This document shows positions 32,912 through 44,500 of a stretch of 64,000 bases of DNA, in pieces. The stretch covers positions 868,001 through 932,000 of the forward strand of contig OZ037929.1 in NCBI GenBank assembly GCA_964035575.1, in the 5' to 3' direction. Position numbers and translations under genes: made by a program. Every line of letters starts with the position of its first letter. Within the stretch, counting starts at the first letter, position 1. The stretch is from Rhynchopus sp. YZ270_cl-10. Its lineage: Eukaryota > Euglenozoa > Diplonemea > Diplonemida > Diplonemidae. Under the pieces are notes generated by a model. That model was not told the origin of the DNA and searched no databases. It was given only the letters and a program-made list of their open reading frames with translations.

Positions 32912-34001
32912 GTAGTTGTTCTGTTGTTTTTTTTTTTTTTTTTTTTATCAACAATGTCACAACTTGGGTCGGGTCCCCACTGCGATTGTTGACAAAAAAA
33001 AAGGGGGGTTAGAGGGGCGGGGTTCTGACACGCAGTCCAAGCATTTTTTTTGGTAGACTGTACGTTGATTGCAAACACGGGTTGCATCAGATTAATTTAG
33101 GTACACATTTTTATTATTTTGCCTGAGGCGGTTCTTTTCACTTGAGGTGAAGAGGAACACCTCTGACAACACGAGACACACGATATGCGGGGGGGGGGGG
33201 GGGGGGGGGGATTGAGTACAGAAAACAAGAAACACACAGCGAAGTAAAAGAAGATTATATCAGATGAATCTAAAGCCCTTCCGGAAGTCACCTTCAAAAA
33301 TCAAAAATTTTGTGGGGGGGTTAAACACGATATGTGTGTGAAGGGGGCGGAGTAAGTATCTGTCAACAAACGCTTCAAAATCCTTATCATTTCCCCACTC
33401 TTCGCACCCACCTCCGGCGAGAAAATTATTAATCTCAAAAAAAAATTGTTTTTTTTTCGAAATCAGTGCATGCCAGAAGCAGGGACACAAAGAAGGGAGG
33501 ACAACGGAGAAGCATGCTGACACAAAATGAGGGGGAAAAATCCCCCCCTTTTTTGTTCTGTTTGTTTTGCTTTTTTAAAAAAAAACTTATTTTGTTTGCA
33601 AGAGGAGCGTGTATATAAAAATTTGGATACATTTCCAAGGTGGGAATGATCCTGGGGTTAATGGTTGTCTTTTTTTTGTTCTTCCCCCTTCGTGGTTATT
33701 TTAAAAAAAAATCAAGAATCGATATCAATACCAAAAGGACAACGTTGTGTACGGTTGCTTCGAACCTTTGTTTGCCTTCATCCAATTTACCTTAATACTA
33801 TTTTGTTTTCCGAGCGGGGTGAATGGGGGAAGGGATGTGAAGAGATACCCTAGAGTGTAGAGCTTTCATTTTCACTCGATACAGTGTACTGACTGACGTC
33901 AAAAACCTCACATCCTCGATAAAATCTTAAAAACAATGACGTGTAGTTGTTACCAGGACACACAAATCATTGTTTATAACATATTTTTAAACATTCCACC
34001 T
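32912..34001. other. Spacer with G tract and R1 copy
   Basis: A 22-base G run lies at 33189-33210 and an R1-type hairpin at 33256-33298 (GATGAATCTAAAGCCC, AAGTCACCTT). The rest is homopolymer-rich. This is the 3' flank of the first small secreted-protein gene. Confidence 0.55.
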
Positions 34002-34640
34002 CTACTGCTTCCACGAGAAGCCGTTGGCAATGAAGGAGTTGTTAACGGAGGTGTCCATGACAATGCACTGGAAGTTCTGGCCAGTCGACACAATGCTTCC
34101 GGCAGACACGACGTGGGATCCTCCCTTGAACTGGAGGGATCCTGCAGCAGACATGGCAGCAGTGTTGGTGACGGTGACAGTCGCGTTGTAGAACACCTTT
34201 GCTGCCTGTCCTCCGAAGTCAGCCACTCCGTGGACGTCGGCAGTGCCCATGAAGGTTCCTGCTGCGAACTGGAAGGTGCCCGACACAGTGGTTCCACGGG
34301 AGGTGAGTCCGGCATCTCCGCTGTTCAGCTCAAGGGTTCCCTTCGGGTACACGTTGACCTGGCGCGCAACGGTCAGCGAGTTCAACACACGAAGACGTGC
34401 ACCGTTGGACACACTGTTTCCCACATTGAGCGACCCAATGCTGGTGGGCTGCACAATCACAACGGTCGCGTCCGTCCCCTCAGCATCGTCAATCGTCACG
34501 TCGTCGTTGGCTCCCGGCACACCTGCGGGGTACCAGTTGTTCGCTGTCGTCCACTGGTTGTCTTTCACAATCCCAGTCCACTTCACTGCGGTACCGTGGG
34601 TCGCGACAACGACAGACAGAAGTGCAAGTGTGCGCATCAT
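34002..34640 (-). CDS. Small secreted beta-helix-like protein, copy 1
   Basis: A 212-aa product from tandem Met codons, MMRTLALLSVVVATHG, a textbook signal peptide with cleavage near Gly16. The mature chain opens with AVKWTGIVKDNQWTTANNWY followed by PAGVPGANDDVTIDDAEG. The W-x7-NW-x-P-x-GVPG-x-x-DDVTI pattern is typical of the first coils of right-handed beta-helix surface proteins; later segments (LEVNSG-like LELNSGDAGL, VSGTFQFAAGTF, AGSLQFKGGSH) fit further coils. No anchor is present, so secreted. Two paralogues lie at 35921-36556 and 52742-53380. A pyrimidine tract ending CAG lies about 50 nt upstream. A copy of repeat family B begins 116 bp upstream of the start. Function unknown; a surface or extracellular matrix role is inferred. 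Confidence 0.85.
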   Translation of the reverse strand: MMRTLALLSVVVATHGTAVKWTGIVKDNQWTTANNWYPAGVPGANDDVTIDDAEGTDATVVIVQPTSIGSLNVGNSVSNGARLRVLNSLTVARQVNVYPKGTLELNSGDAGLTSRGTTVSGTFQFAAGTFMGTADVHGVADFGGQAAKVFYNATVTVTNTAAMSAAGSLQFKGGSHVVSAGSIVSTGQNFQCIVMDTSVNNSFIANGFSWKQ

Positions 34641-34756
34641 TTTGAAAAGAAGTGTTGTGGAGTGTTGAGGAAGAGGACAAATTCTGAAGATGTCAGGGTG
34701 TGTGGAGAAGGTGAGGAGGAGGGTGGAGTGGAGAGGTGGAGGTGCACAGCAACACT

Positions 34757-35059
34757 GCAACGTTGCTTGGATGTATCTCAGAGGGGACAAGTCGACCTCT
34801 CCCCTCGCAATGGTGGATCAAGGGGGGTGTGCGTAAAACTCTTGTCAGGATTGATAAAGAAGACGACAGTCTCCCGACAATCTAGGGGCCTCATAAGTAT
34901 GTAGACTTACTGACCAGGAAAATGCCGGTTGCTTTGTGTCAAAAAAAAGAGGCCAAGACAGAAAGTGCAGATCAGCTAAAAGACGAAATTCAAGAACAAA
35001 AAGCTCTCATTGACCATACAGATCTCAACGCGTCAGAGGTGATAAGGTTTTCATCCTGT
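34757..35059 (+). repeat. Family B repeat, unit B1 (5' part)
   Basis: The unit starts at GCAACGTTGCTTGGATG and runs through ATGTATCTCAGAGGGG, a shared AATGCCGGTTG block and on to CAGAGGTGATAAGG, nearly identical to the units at 36.67, 37.56, 49.07 and 53.50 kb. After TCATCCTG it leaves the shared sequence. It sits upstream of, and head to head with, secreted-protein copy 1. The + strand has an open frame across its second half. Confidence 0.8.
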
Positions 35060-35920
35060 GCAGGCTTGGGTCGTGCAAAACTGGTAACAAAAGAGTGGGT
35101 GGACGAACGCTATTTTATTTTTTTACAAAATTTTACGACGTTGGTAAAAAAGAACCTCTTGCAAGGAGAATAAAGAGGTGTTCTGAACAACTAACAAAAC
35201 GTGCTTTGTGAGGATGGGGGGGTCATTGTGTTCGTAGCGCCTGCGATCCTTCTGCAAGAACTACTCTGCTACTCACTTCTTGCGTTCAGCAAAGTATCCC
35301 AAAGCAGAGAAAGACCTTCCGCAATACACAAGAAAAGTCCCAACAAAACATGAACACATGAACACATGAACACATCAAGGCAAACAGTGGGGTGGACTAT
35401 GAAAAGCATAATGCACACAATGCATCTGCAGACACCACATAAGAAAGAAAGCTTGAGCAAAACACACCCTCTCGTGTGGACGAAGCAGGTGAGTCACAAG
35501 AGGGTTTGCTCAAAGAAAAGAAAAGAAGAAAAAAAAGAAAAAAAAAAGAATGCAAACAGAACACAGGGTTGTTGCCTCCCCCATCTGTTTGCATGGTTTC
35601 GTTGCTATTGAGAAAATATATTGCGTGGAAATGTTCCGAAAAAAAAAAAGTTTGGCAGTTTGCATTGACAGTTTGTGTCAAAAAAAAAGGGGGGTGGCAC
35701 ATCACAAAAATAGACTTCGATTTATTTTGGAAATCAACTTATAAAACAATTTCAATCTGGCGCTAACTTAGTGTCAGATAAGCCTAGATGTTAGCTTTTG
35801 CGCGGAGGGGGGTTTATGTTGCCGTTTTGCTCATACAAAGATCGTACTGCTGGCGAAACATTCGAACTCATAGTGAGTGGAGTCACCATGTGAACCCTGA
35901 ACCCCGTTCCCTTGTCACCT
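35060..35920. other. Spacer between family B and secreted-protein copy 2
   Basis: No gene. A hairpin CACAC-CCTCTC-GTGTG lies at about 35464-35480, with the same loop as repeat families R1, R3 and R4. The segments near 35420-35520 and 35870-35920 match, with changes, the region 52.50-52.74 kb next to copy 3, so copies 2 and 3 share their 3' flanks and were duplicated as a larger block. Confidence 0.6.
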
Positions 35921-36556
35921 CTACTGCTTCCACGAGAAGCCGTTGGCAATGAAGGAGTTTCCAACGGATGTGTCCATGACAATGCACTGGAAGTTCTGGC
36001 CAGACGATACAATGCTTCCGGAGGAAACAATGTGGGAGGTGGCCTTGAACTGGAGGGATCCTGCAGCAGACATGGCAGCAGTGTTGGTGATGCTGACGCT
36101 CGCGTTGTAGAACACCTTTGCTGCCTGTCCTCCGAAGTCGGCCACTCCGTAGATGGTGGCCCCGCCAATGAAGGTTCCTGCTGCGAACTGGAAGGTGCCC
36201 GACACAGTCAGCCCACGCGAGGTCAGTCCAGCAACTCCGCTGTTCATCTCAAGGGTTCCCTTCGGGTACACGTCCACCACACGTGCCACAGTCAGTCCGT
36301 TCAGCACACGAAGACGTGCATTGTACAGACCTCCGCCAATAGACAGCGACCCAACGTGTGTCGGGTTCACAATGACAACTGTTGCGTCCACCCCCTCAGC
36401 ATCGTCAATCGTCACGTCGTCGTTTGATCCCGGCACACCTGCGGGGTACCAGTTGTTCGCTGTCGTCCACTGGTTGTCTTTCACAATCCCAGTCCACTTC
36501 ACAGCAGCACCGTGGGTCGCGACAACGACAGACAGAAGTGCAAGTGTGCGCATCAT
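35921..36556 (-). CDS. Small secreted beta-helix-like protein, copy 2
   Basis: A 211-aa paralogue of copy 1 with the same signal peptide and NWYPAGVPG motif. It differs mainly in the coil after the first motif (HVGSLSIGGGLYNARLRVLN, against SIGSLNVGNSVSNGARLRVL in copy 1) and around VVDVYPKGTLEMNSGVAGL. The last 60 residues are nearly the same in all copies. Family B unit B2 begins 114 bp upstream. Changes clustered in one coil suggest diversification of an exposed face, but with three copies this is only suggestive. Confidence 0.85.
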   Translation of the reverse strand: MMRTLALLSVVVATHGAAVKWTGIVKDNQWTTANNWYPAGVPGSNDDVTIDDAEGVDATVVIVNPTHVGSLSIGGGLYNARLRVLNGLTVARVVDVYPKGTLEMNSGVAGLTSRGLTVSGTFQFAAGTFIGGATIYGVADFGGQAAKVFYNASVSITNTAAMSAAGSLQFKATSHIVSSGSIVSSGQNFQCIVMDTSVGNSFIANGFSWKQ

Positions 36557-36669
36557 TTTGAAAAGAAGTGTTGTGGAGTGAGGAAGAGGACAAATTCTGA
36601 AGATGTCAGGGTGTGTGGAGAAGGTGAGGAGGAGGGTGGAGTGGAGAGGTGGAGGTGCACAGGAACACT

Positions 36670-37160
36670 GCAACGTTGCTTGGATGTATCTCAGAGGGGA
36701 CAAGTCGACCTCTCCCCTCGCAATGGTGGATCAAGGGGGGTGTGCGTAAAACTCTTGTGGGGATTGATGAAGAAGACGACAATCTCCCGACAATCTAGGG
36801 GCCTCATAAGTATGTAGACTTACTGACCAGGAAAATGCCGGTTGTTTTGTGTCAAAAATAAAAAAAGGGTAATCTCTCCGTCAGCGGTAAGATCTGTGCC
36901 GCATTGTGTTTGGCAGCAAGAATCCAGAATGAGGATTATGTTTTTTTGGAATGGAAAACAGCACGCGAAAGAGAAGGTGGTTCAGAGTAACTATGACTAT
37001 TTTCGTGAATTAAGACCCTTCATCACAAAGTTAAAAGGAACGAATTGGTTATCATCAGAACTCGGGTGTTGTGCGGTGTTACAGTCTGAGGCGTTACATC
37101 GTTGAAAGTACCCATGTGCGGTAGTTTGTATTGAACGTTGTCTACTTCCACACGGTACGG
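36670..37160 (+). repeat. Family B repeat, unit B2 (internally shortened)
   Basis: It has the same start as B1, then jumps after the GCCGGTTGTTTTGTG block directly to GGTAATCTCTCCGTCAGCGG. The middle found in B3 and B6 is absent. The junction GGTAATCTCTCC is the empty target site of the hAT element inserted in unit B4. It runs through ACGAATTGGTTATCATC to the TACTTCCACACGGTAC block and then into the TACAG microsatellite. Confidence 0.82.
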
Positions 37161-37550
37161 TACAGTACAGTACAGTACAGTACAGTACAGTACAGTACAG
37201 TACAGTACAGTACAGTACAGTACAGTACAGTACAGTACAGTACAGTACAGTACAGTACAGTACAGTACAGTACAGTACAGTACAGTACAGTACAGTACAG
37301 TACAGTACAGTACAGTACAGTACAGTACAGTACAGTACAGTACAGTACAGTACAGTACAGTACAGTACAGTACAGTACAGTACAGTACAGTACAGTACAG
37401 TACAGTACAGTACAGTACAGTACAGTACAGTACAGTACAGTACAGTACAGTACAGTACAGTACAGTACAGTACAGTACAGTACAGTACAGTACAGTACAG
37501 TACAGTACAGTACAGTACAGTACAGTACAGTACAGTACAGTACAGTACAG
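37161..37550. repeat. (TACAG)78 microsatellite
   Basis: Exactly 390 bp of uninterrupted TACAG, 78 copies, at the junction of tandem family B units B2 and B3. The matching junction at 51955-51967 has a single GGTACAGTG, the likely seed. All three frames on each strand lack stops, giving false open frames of repeated Tyr-Ser-Thr-Val-Gln on the + strand. Confidence 0.97.
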
Positions 37551-38112
37551 TGCAAAGCAACGTTGCTTGGATGTATCTCAGAGGGGACAAGTCGACCTCT
37601 CCCCTCGCAATGGTGGATCAAGGGGGGTGTGCGTAAAACTCTTGTCAGGATTGATAAAGAAGACGACAGTCTCCCGACAATCTAGGGGCCTCATAAGTAT
37701 GTAGACTTACTGACCAGGAAAATGCCGGTTGCTTTGTGTCAAGAAAAAAGAGGCCAAGACAAAAAGTGCAGATCAGCTAAAAGACGAAATTCAAGAACAA
37801 AAAGCTCTCATTGACCATACAGATCTCAACGCGTCAGAGGTGATAAGGTTTTCATCCTGTTCTGCAAACTGGCAAACGCTCTTCAAAACACAACACTCTC
37901 ATCTCTCCGTCAGCGGTAAGATCTGTACCGCATTGTGTTTGGCAGCAAGAATCCAGAATGAGGATTATGTTTTTTGGAACGGAAAACAGCACGCGAAAGA
38001 GAAGGTGGTTCAGAGTAACTATGACTATTTTCGTGAATTAAGACCCTTCATCACAAAGTTAAAAGGAACGAATTGGTTATCATCAGAACTCGGGTGTTGT
38101 GTGGTGTTGCAT
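37551..38112 (+). repeat. Family B repeat, unit B3 (full length)
   Basis: The most complete unit with B6. It runs from AAAGCAACGTTGCTTGG to the ACTCGGGTGTTGTGTGG end. From 37729 the + strand has a 128-codon open frame (EAKTKSADQLKDEIQEQKAL, then ASEVIRFSSCSANWQTLFK, YFRELRPFITKLKGTNWL). B6 keeps the same frame. I do not recognise the peptide. It runs opposite to every host gene, so it may be the coding relic of a mobile element, or chance. Confidence 0.8.
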
Positions 38113-39118
38113 TGAAAGTCAATCCATCGCGCAGTTTGCAAGCAGCCAAATTTAAATGGGGAAATTTCTTTTTTGTTTTTTTTTTTTGTTTGTGCGGAAA
38201 CGCTTGGTACTTGTGTTGTTATGAAATATGAGAAAAAGAACACGGGGGGGAAATGGTTTGGCACGAATCCTTTTGGAACCTCGTTGCGGTGTTACCTGAT
38301 AAACGGACCTGAAATGGGTCGAGGTCAGGGAAGGGACCAAGAAGGCTCAAAAGCCGCGATGAACAAACACATAAAAAATATGGTGTAGTGAAGCCCGGAA
38401 TGACAATAAAAAAAAATCGTGGATTGTGTGGGGGGGAGGAGACAAATCTCAGGCCCTCAGCGAAAAGAACAAAAGAACAAAATAAACTTTTTTGTGTTGA
38501 TTAGACTACTATCAAAAGGATAGCAGCCACGATTATTTTTTCTCGGGGAAAAGAAAACCCCCCCCCCCTTTCAAATGAATGTACGTCAATGTGCACAAAC
38601 TGCCAACAGATTAAAGAAAACTTACGAGAACGTTGTGTTGCCCTATAGACAAAAAAAAAAAAAAACAAGAAAGGTTTATAAGATGAACCTAAGCCTCCAG
38701 TACTTGGTCACCTTGGAAAAAAAAAAACACAAAAAAATTCTTCGTATCGGAATCTTCGGTTAAAGGGAACGGGAGAAGGGGAGGCTAAAAGCATTTTTTT
38801 TTGTTTTTTTTGCTTCCTCGTTTTGAAAAAAGTGTTCAGACAAATATATAAAAAAAAAGACGCTGCTCCACCCTCAAAGGCTCATATGCATTTTTTTTTC
38901 CACCTGAAAATACAAGCATATTTTAGAAAATCCTAACATTTTAAACCGGATTTAGAGGACAGCATGCAAATGACAAAAAAAAAAAAGAGAGTTGAAAGAT
39001 GAGTAATGTCTCGCATCACATCTTACACGAAATTACGACCACGGGTCACGTAACGCAATGAAAAGCTTTTTTTAAAAGGGTGTTTGTGTGGGGAGAGAGA
39101 GGGGACGTGAACTTCGGG
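38113..39118. other. Spacer with one R1 hairpin
   Basis: An R1 copy lies at 38667-38716 (AGATGAACCTAAGCCTCCAG, TTGGTCACCTTGG). Poly-A and poly-T tracts fill the rest. No gene is supported. Confidence 0.55.
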
Positions 39119-39750
39119 CAGGGTGTTTCCTAATTTTGGAAATTTTCCGGAAAATTCCGACATCCGGAAGCAAATTTTTTCCCTGGAAAAAAAGTGGGTT
39201 TTCAGCCCCAAAACATGCCGCAATTGGCATTTCCGGAATCCGTCCGCGATGTGGTGGGGTCAATTTGCCGAAATGGCCAAGTTCTTGGTGTTGGTCAAAA
39301 TGAGTGTAAGGAAAAGGGGACCAGGTAAATCCCACAACTCAGATTTTCTCTCCTGATCCTGAAAACATGAAAATGCCCGAAAACACCGGCATTTGCATTT
39401 TCGGAATCCGCCCGTTCTGTGGTGGGGTCAATTTGACGAAATGGACAAGTCCTTGGTTTTGGTCAAAACCCGTCAGTGTAAGGTAAAGAGGGGCAAGTGT
39501 TTGCCTGTAGAAACTGGTAGGAACAGGCAGCGCCGCAGGCGCACGGTACCCAACATCGGTGAAAATAAAAATTCCCGAAAACTGCTTTATTTGAATGATT
39601 GGAGCGATCCAGAACAGCGAACATACTTTTTTCGGGAAAATACCAAAAAATAAGCACTTTAAATACGTCCCTAATTTTTTCCCGCAAATTTTTTCCCTGG
39701 CCAATTTTTTCCAAATCCCCGGAAGCGGAAGCAAATTAGGAAACACCCTG
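39119..39750. mobile_element. hAT-type element, family C
   Basis: Ends CAGGGTGTTTCCTAATTT and AAATTAGGAAACACCCTG are perfect inverted repeats of 18 bp, flanked by a perfect 8-bp duplication ACTTCGGG (39111-39118 and 39751-39758). The 632-bp body contains the same internal blocks as family A (CGGAATCCGTCCG, TGGTGGGGTCAATTTG, CAGCGCCGCAGGCGCACGG) although the ends differ. No transposase; non-autonomous and, with such clean duplications, young. Confidence 0.9.
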
Positions 39751-41532
39751 ACTTCGGGATCAACATAAAAAAAAAAAAAGGAGGATCAGGACAGGATCGG
39801 AGACGCGATTCAACTTCCTGACTAATGCAATAAAAAAACGAACATTTTTTTTTTTTTTTTTTTTTTTTTGAAAAAAAGATAACCCCAAAGGATTGCATCT
39901 TTATTAAAAAAAAGAAAATGGGTTTTTTTTTTAAAATCACCCAGTTGAATGTTTCGTAGAAGGCACTACATGAGAAAAAAAATCGGTCTGCCGTTGAGTC
40001 AGACATGAGGGGGATGCTGATCAGGTGAACGGCGGATTAGTCAGTTACGACCACTAATGGAACTACTAGTCATCACGACTATGTGCTAAACTAGTCATGT
40101 TACTGGGTGTAACACCACTAGTCGTAACACACTAATCATTTTTGGACTATAGTAACACTACGGGTAGTCCCCCTGACTAGCCCGCTGTGTGACTAAGTGA
40201 GGGGGGGGAGGAGTACCTTAGATAGACAGGAGCTGATAGCGTAATCTATATTTTAAAAAAAAGTTTTAACGGCGTGCAAACAGCTCTGGGCGTAGGGCAC
40301 GTCATAAACCCTTTGGAAAAAAAAAATCTTGAAAGATGAATGTGTTTCTCGTCGATGCATAGCATACACAACACACATCTTTTTCAAAATAAATCGGTAA
40401 ATATAACGACTATCACAACTTGCCATAGTAAAACTCCGACCCCCTTTTTTTGAGAGAGCAAACATAACGTAATTTCTAGGACTTCTTTCGTCCTAACAAA
40501 AAAAAAAAAATACAAAAAAAAAGAAAAAGAAAAAGAAAAAGAAAAAGAAAGAAAAAGTTGATAAAAGAGATTTTTTGACTGCGCTTAGCGCCCCTCCGAG
40601 GAGATTCTCCACTAGACAACACACAAAAAATATTTGTGCATTTTTTTATTTTTTGAAGAAAAAAAAAAAAGATCACCCAAGGATGTAAGAGGAGTTGCAC
40701 TTTGCAATTATTTTTTGCTGATTTTTTTTCTTCTTCTTCACAACATCCTGGGCACACAAAACTACCACACTGTTTTTTTCCCCCCCGCGCTCTTCTCTTA
40801 TTTTATTTTGTTTTTATTTTTTGTTTTGTTTTATTTTTTTGGAGGAGAACTTTATGAAGAGGACGGGAAACAAGCCGCACGAGGAAATTGATTCACAACT
40901 ATGCTGTCACGATTATAGCTTCTCCTAAAGAAACCTGTGTATGAAAACAACGGAACACTGTTTTCCTCAGTGCACTTCAAGAGAGAAAAAAAAAAACAAA
41001 AAAAAAACACACACACACCACGAGGAAACTTCTTAAAAAGCTTCTTCACGGGGATTTTCAAAAAAAATATTTAAGTTTTTTTTTTATAAGATAATCCTAA
41101 GCCTGAGCCCTCAACCACCTTCAGTCACCAATCGTTACAAAAAAAAAAAAAAAAACGGGGGGGAAGAAATTGCGGGAGAGCTGACTGCAGGACCTTTTTG
41201 GGGGGCTTTATTCGAGTAATCGACGTAACGTGTTGGGTGGGGGGATTACCTTTTGGAGGTGGTTTCCGATGGTACTATTTTAGCTGTTCTTTTGTTGGGT
41301 CTTTGGCACAAAGAAAAAGAAAGAAGAGGGACCATTACCAGGTACACACTGCCATGGGTAAAAACCCATCACACAGAGAGAGAGATGGGTCCATCAAAAA
41401 AAAAAAGAGTAGTTGAAACGTGCTCAGACGCATCTCAGTCGAGCTCATGCAAAAGAAAAAGAAGGTGTATGCTGTTCCCCTTTTGGTTCGCCATTTTTCG
41501 TGTTTTTCCCCCTTTTTTCCCCCTTTTTATGT
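39751..41532. other. Spacer with ACTAGTC cluster and hairpin repeats
   Basis: A cluster of ACTAGTC / GACTAGT and related heptamers lies at 40030-40195 and may be an old MITE. An R4-like hairpin lies at 40327-40385 and an R1-like copy at 41083-41125. Long A and T tracts make up the rest. No gene is supported. Confidence 0.5.
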
Positions 41533-44500
41533 TCACTCCTTCCACGGCTCCAGCTCGACCAGGAGGTCGCCACCCTTCACCTGTTTGTTGGGATTATTGT
41601 TGTGTCGACAATCACCTGCTAATGCAGGATCTGTACTCAATGTCGCCCCGAAGGCTATTGTACTTAAAAGATATAGACGGAGGTCGTCCTCAACTCTGGA
41701 AAGTCGCTTTTATTATTTGTTGTTTATGCATTCGAGTGCTGTGGTACACACAAAAGTTGCATCATCATTTATTTTTACCATTTTTTTTTCCCCCGTTTAT
41801 ACGCAGTACTATTAGAAGAGAAAAGTTATATAAGATGAACCTAAACCTCTCGTGCTTAGTCACCTGGCCCCAATTAATAGAAATTGAATTGATGATAACT
41901 GGAACAACGGTAAATTTGTCCCTCGATCTTTCTCTTTATGAATCATCTTCCCCTTACCTAATTATCACACTATCTACAGTGCATCGACTGATGAAAGCAC
42001 AAAAAAAAAGAGGATACAATAACGGAGCGAGAGATGGGTGAGGTGACGGCTGCATGCACACCACTTTGCTGACCGTTATCTAGGATCATCAACAAAAAAT
42101 GGGGGATTTTGAAATTGTATGAGAATCACAATAGAAGTGGTTATAAAAGGGGGAGGGAAATGCCTATTCTCCATACCGTGTCACCCTGCTTCACGACAAG
42201 ACGCTTGACACGCCCCGAGATGGGTGCGCCCACGACAGTCTCCATCTTCATAGCGGAAAGCACCACGAGAGGATCCCCCTCGACCACCTGCTGGTTCTCC
42301 TCGACACGGATGCCCACGACCTCACCGGGCATGGGTGCGCCCACACTGCCGTCGTTGCCCTTGTCGGCACGCTCCTTCACACCAGACGACGAGGCTGCCT
42401 CCTTGCACGCCACGTACAACGAACGCGGCTGTCCGTTCAGCTCAAAGAACACCTCACGGTGCCCTGTCGAGTCCAGCAGTCCAATCGTCTTCATCTTAAT
42501 GTGCACAGTCTTCCCCTTCTGGATGTCCACCGCAATGTCGTTGCCCTCCTTCAGACCGCAGAAGTACACAGGGGTGGGCAGGCCTGGAAATGGTTGTGTT
42601 TTTTTTAAACGAAAAGTTGGAAATGTAAACACCCCCTCAAATGAGGCAAACTCAGAAATAAAGAAAAAGCTTATAAGATGATCCTAAGCCCCGCGTGTTT
42701 AGTCACCTTTAAAAAAACTAAAATGCACAGCAAAAAGAGGTTGGGGGGGAGGGTGGGGGAGAAAGCTACATACTGGAAACGTATCCGTACTCCTCCTTGA
42801 AGTTGCGGTACTCCTCGTACACCTTGGGGTACATGACGTAGCTCATGACGTCGTCCATGGAGACCGCGCCGTAGCGCTTGGCAAGCTGGGCACGCACCGC
42901 GTTGAAGTCGATGGGGGGCAGCTCCTGGCCGGGGCGGCCTTCGTAGACGGAGGCGCCCTTGAGGACACGTGAGGCAAGGGGCTCGGGGAAGCCGCCCTGG
43001 GGGTGTCCGATGAGGCCCTGGAAGTACTCGATCACGGAGGACGGGAAGGACAGCTTGTCGGCACCCTCTGTCAGCTGCTCCTTCGTCGTCAGGTTGTTCT
43101 GCACCATGAACTGCGCAAGGTCGCCCACAACCTTGCTCGACGGCGTCACCTTCACAATGTCGCCCAGCGCCTGGTTCGCCTCTGCGTATGCCTTCTTCAC
43201 ATCTGCCCACTGGTCGGAGAGACCCAGGGAGAACGCCTGGAAGTGCATGTTGGTGTACTGTCCACCAGGGATCTCGTGCTTGTAGACGTCAGAGTTGCCG
43301 GTCTTCATCGTCGCAGTGCACTCAAACGGTGCGTACATCTGTCTCGCGCTCTCCCAGTAGTCGTTGAGCTTGCCGATGTCCTCCATGTTCACGCCGGTGT
43401 CCAGCTCAGTCCCCTTGACACTCTCGCAGACTGCCCCGAGGGACGGCTGGGAGGTCATACCACTCATCGAGTCGAGCGCAACGTCGACCACGTCCGCGCC
43501 TGCCTCTGCGCACGCAAGCATCGCAGCGACACCCGCACCGCTGGTGTCGTGGGTGTGCACGTGGATCACCGTGTCGGGGAACTTCTCACGCAGGGCGGAG
43601 ATAAGCGTTCTGTGGGGTGGGGGGGATGTGTTGGGAAAGAGGGGTGTCTATGTGTCTATGTGTCTATGTGTCTATGTGTCTATGTGTCTATGTGTCTATG
43701 TGTCTATGTGTCTATGTGTCTATGTGTCTATGTGTCTATGTGTCTATGTGTCTATGTGTCTATGTCTATGTGTGCATACGTTGCGGCCCTGGGCTTGAGA
43801 AGCCCTGCCATGTCCTTCACACACAGGCAGTCCGCGCCTGCGTCCATGAGCTCCTGGGCGAAGTTGAGGAAGTACTCGAGGGTGTACTTGTTGCTGCGGT
43901 CAGGGTTGCTGATGTCACCTGGTGGAGGGGTGTGGGGTGGTGGGGTGGCAGTAGTGTGTAATGATGGTGTATACCAGTGTAGCAGATTGCGGCCTCAGCC
44001 ACACCGCCAGCCTTCTTCGCAGCGTCGATGCCCAGCACCATGTTCGGGAGGTAGTTGAGCGAGTCGAACACACGGAAGATGTCGACACCCGACTCCTTGG
44101 CGTGCTTGCAGAACTCGTACACCGCGTTGTCCGGGTACGACGTGTAGCCGACGGCGTTCGCGCCACGGAGGAGCATCTGGAACGGGATGTTCGGGATGCG
44201 CTTGCGCAGCTCACGCAGACGCTCCCAGGGGCACTCCTTCAGGAAGCGCAGCGACACGTCGAACGTCGCACCACCCCAGCACTCCAGGGAGTAACTGCTG
44301 TGCGCAAGCGTCTTCGCCGTGTACGGCGCAACACTCACAAGGTCACGTGTACGCACACGTGTCGCAAGCAGACTCTGGTGTGCGTCACGCATCGTGGTGT
44401 CCATGATCATGAGCCCCTGTCTGGCCCTGACCTGCTTGAGGAAGGCGTCGACACCCTCGTTGACAAGCACGTGACGCATGCCGTTCTCCTTGATGAACGC

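Noticed and set aside
37131-37704. Long open frames of repeated Tyr-Ser-Thr-Val-Gln and Thr-Val-Leu-Tyr-Cys
   Set aside because: They are translations of the TACAG microsatellite, whose period of 5 gives stop-free frames on both strands.
40020-40200. MITE with ACTAGTC repeats
   Set aside because: The heptamers cluster, but I could not find matching inverted ends or a target duplication, so it is only mentioned as spacer content.
43645-43770. Possible CRISPR-like or telomere-like array
   Set aside because: A plain 8-bp tandem repeat without spacers, inside a spliceosomal intron.
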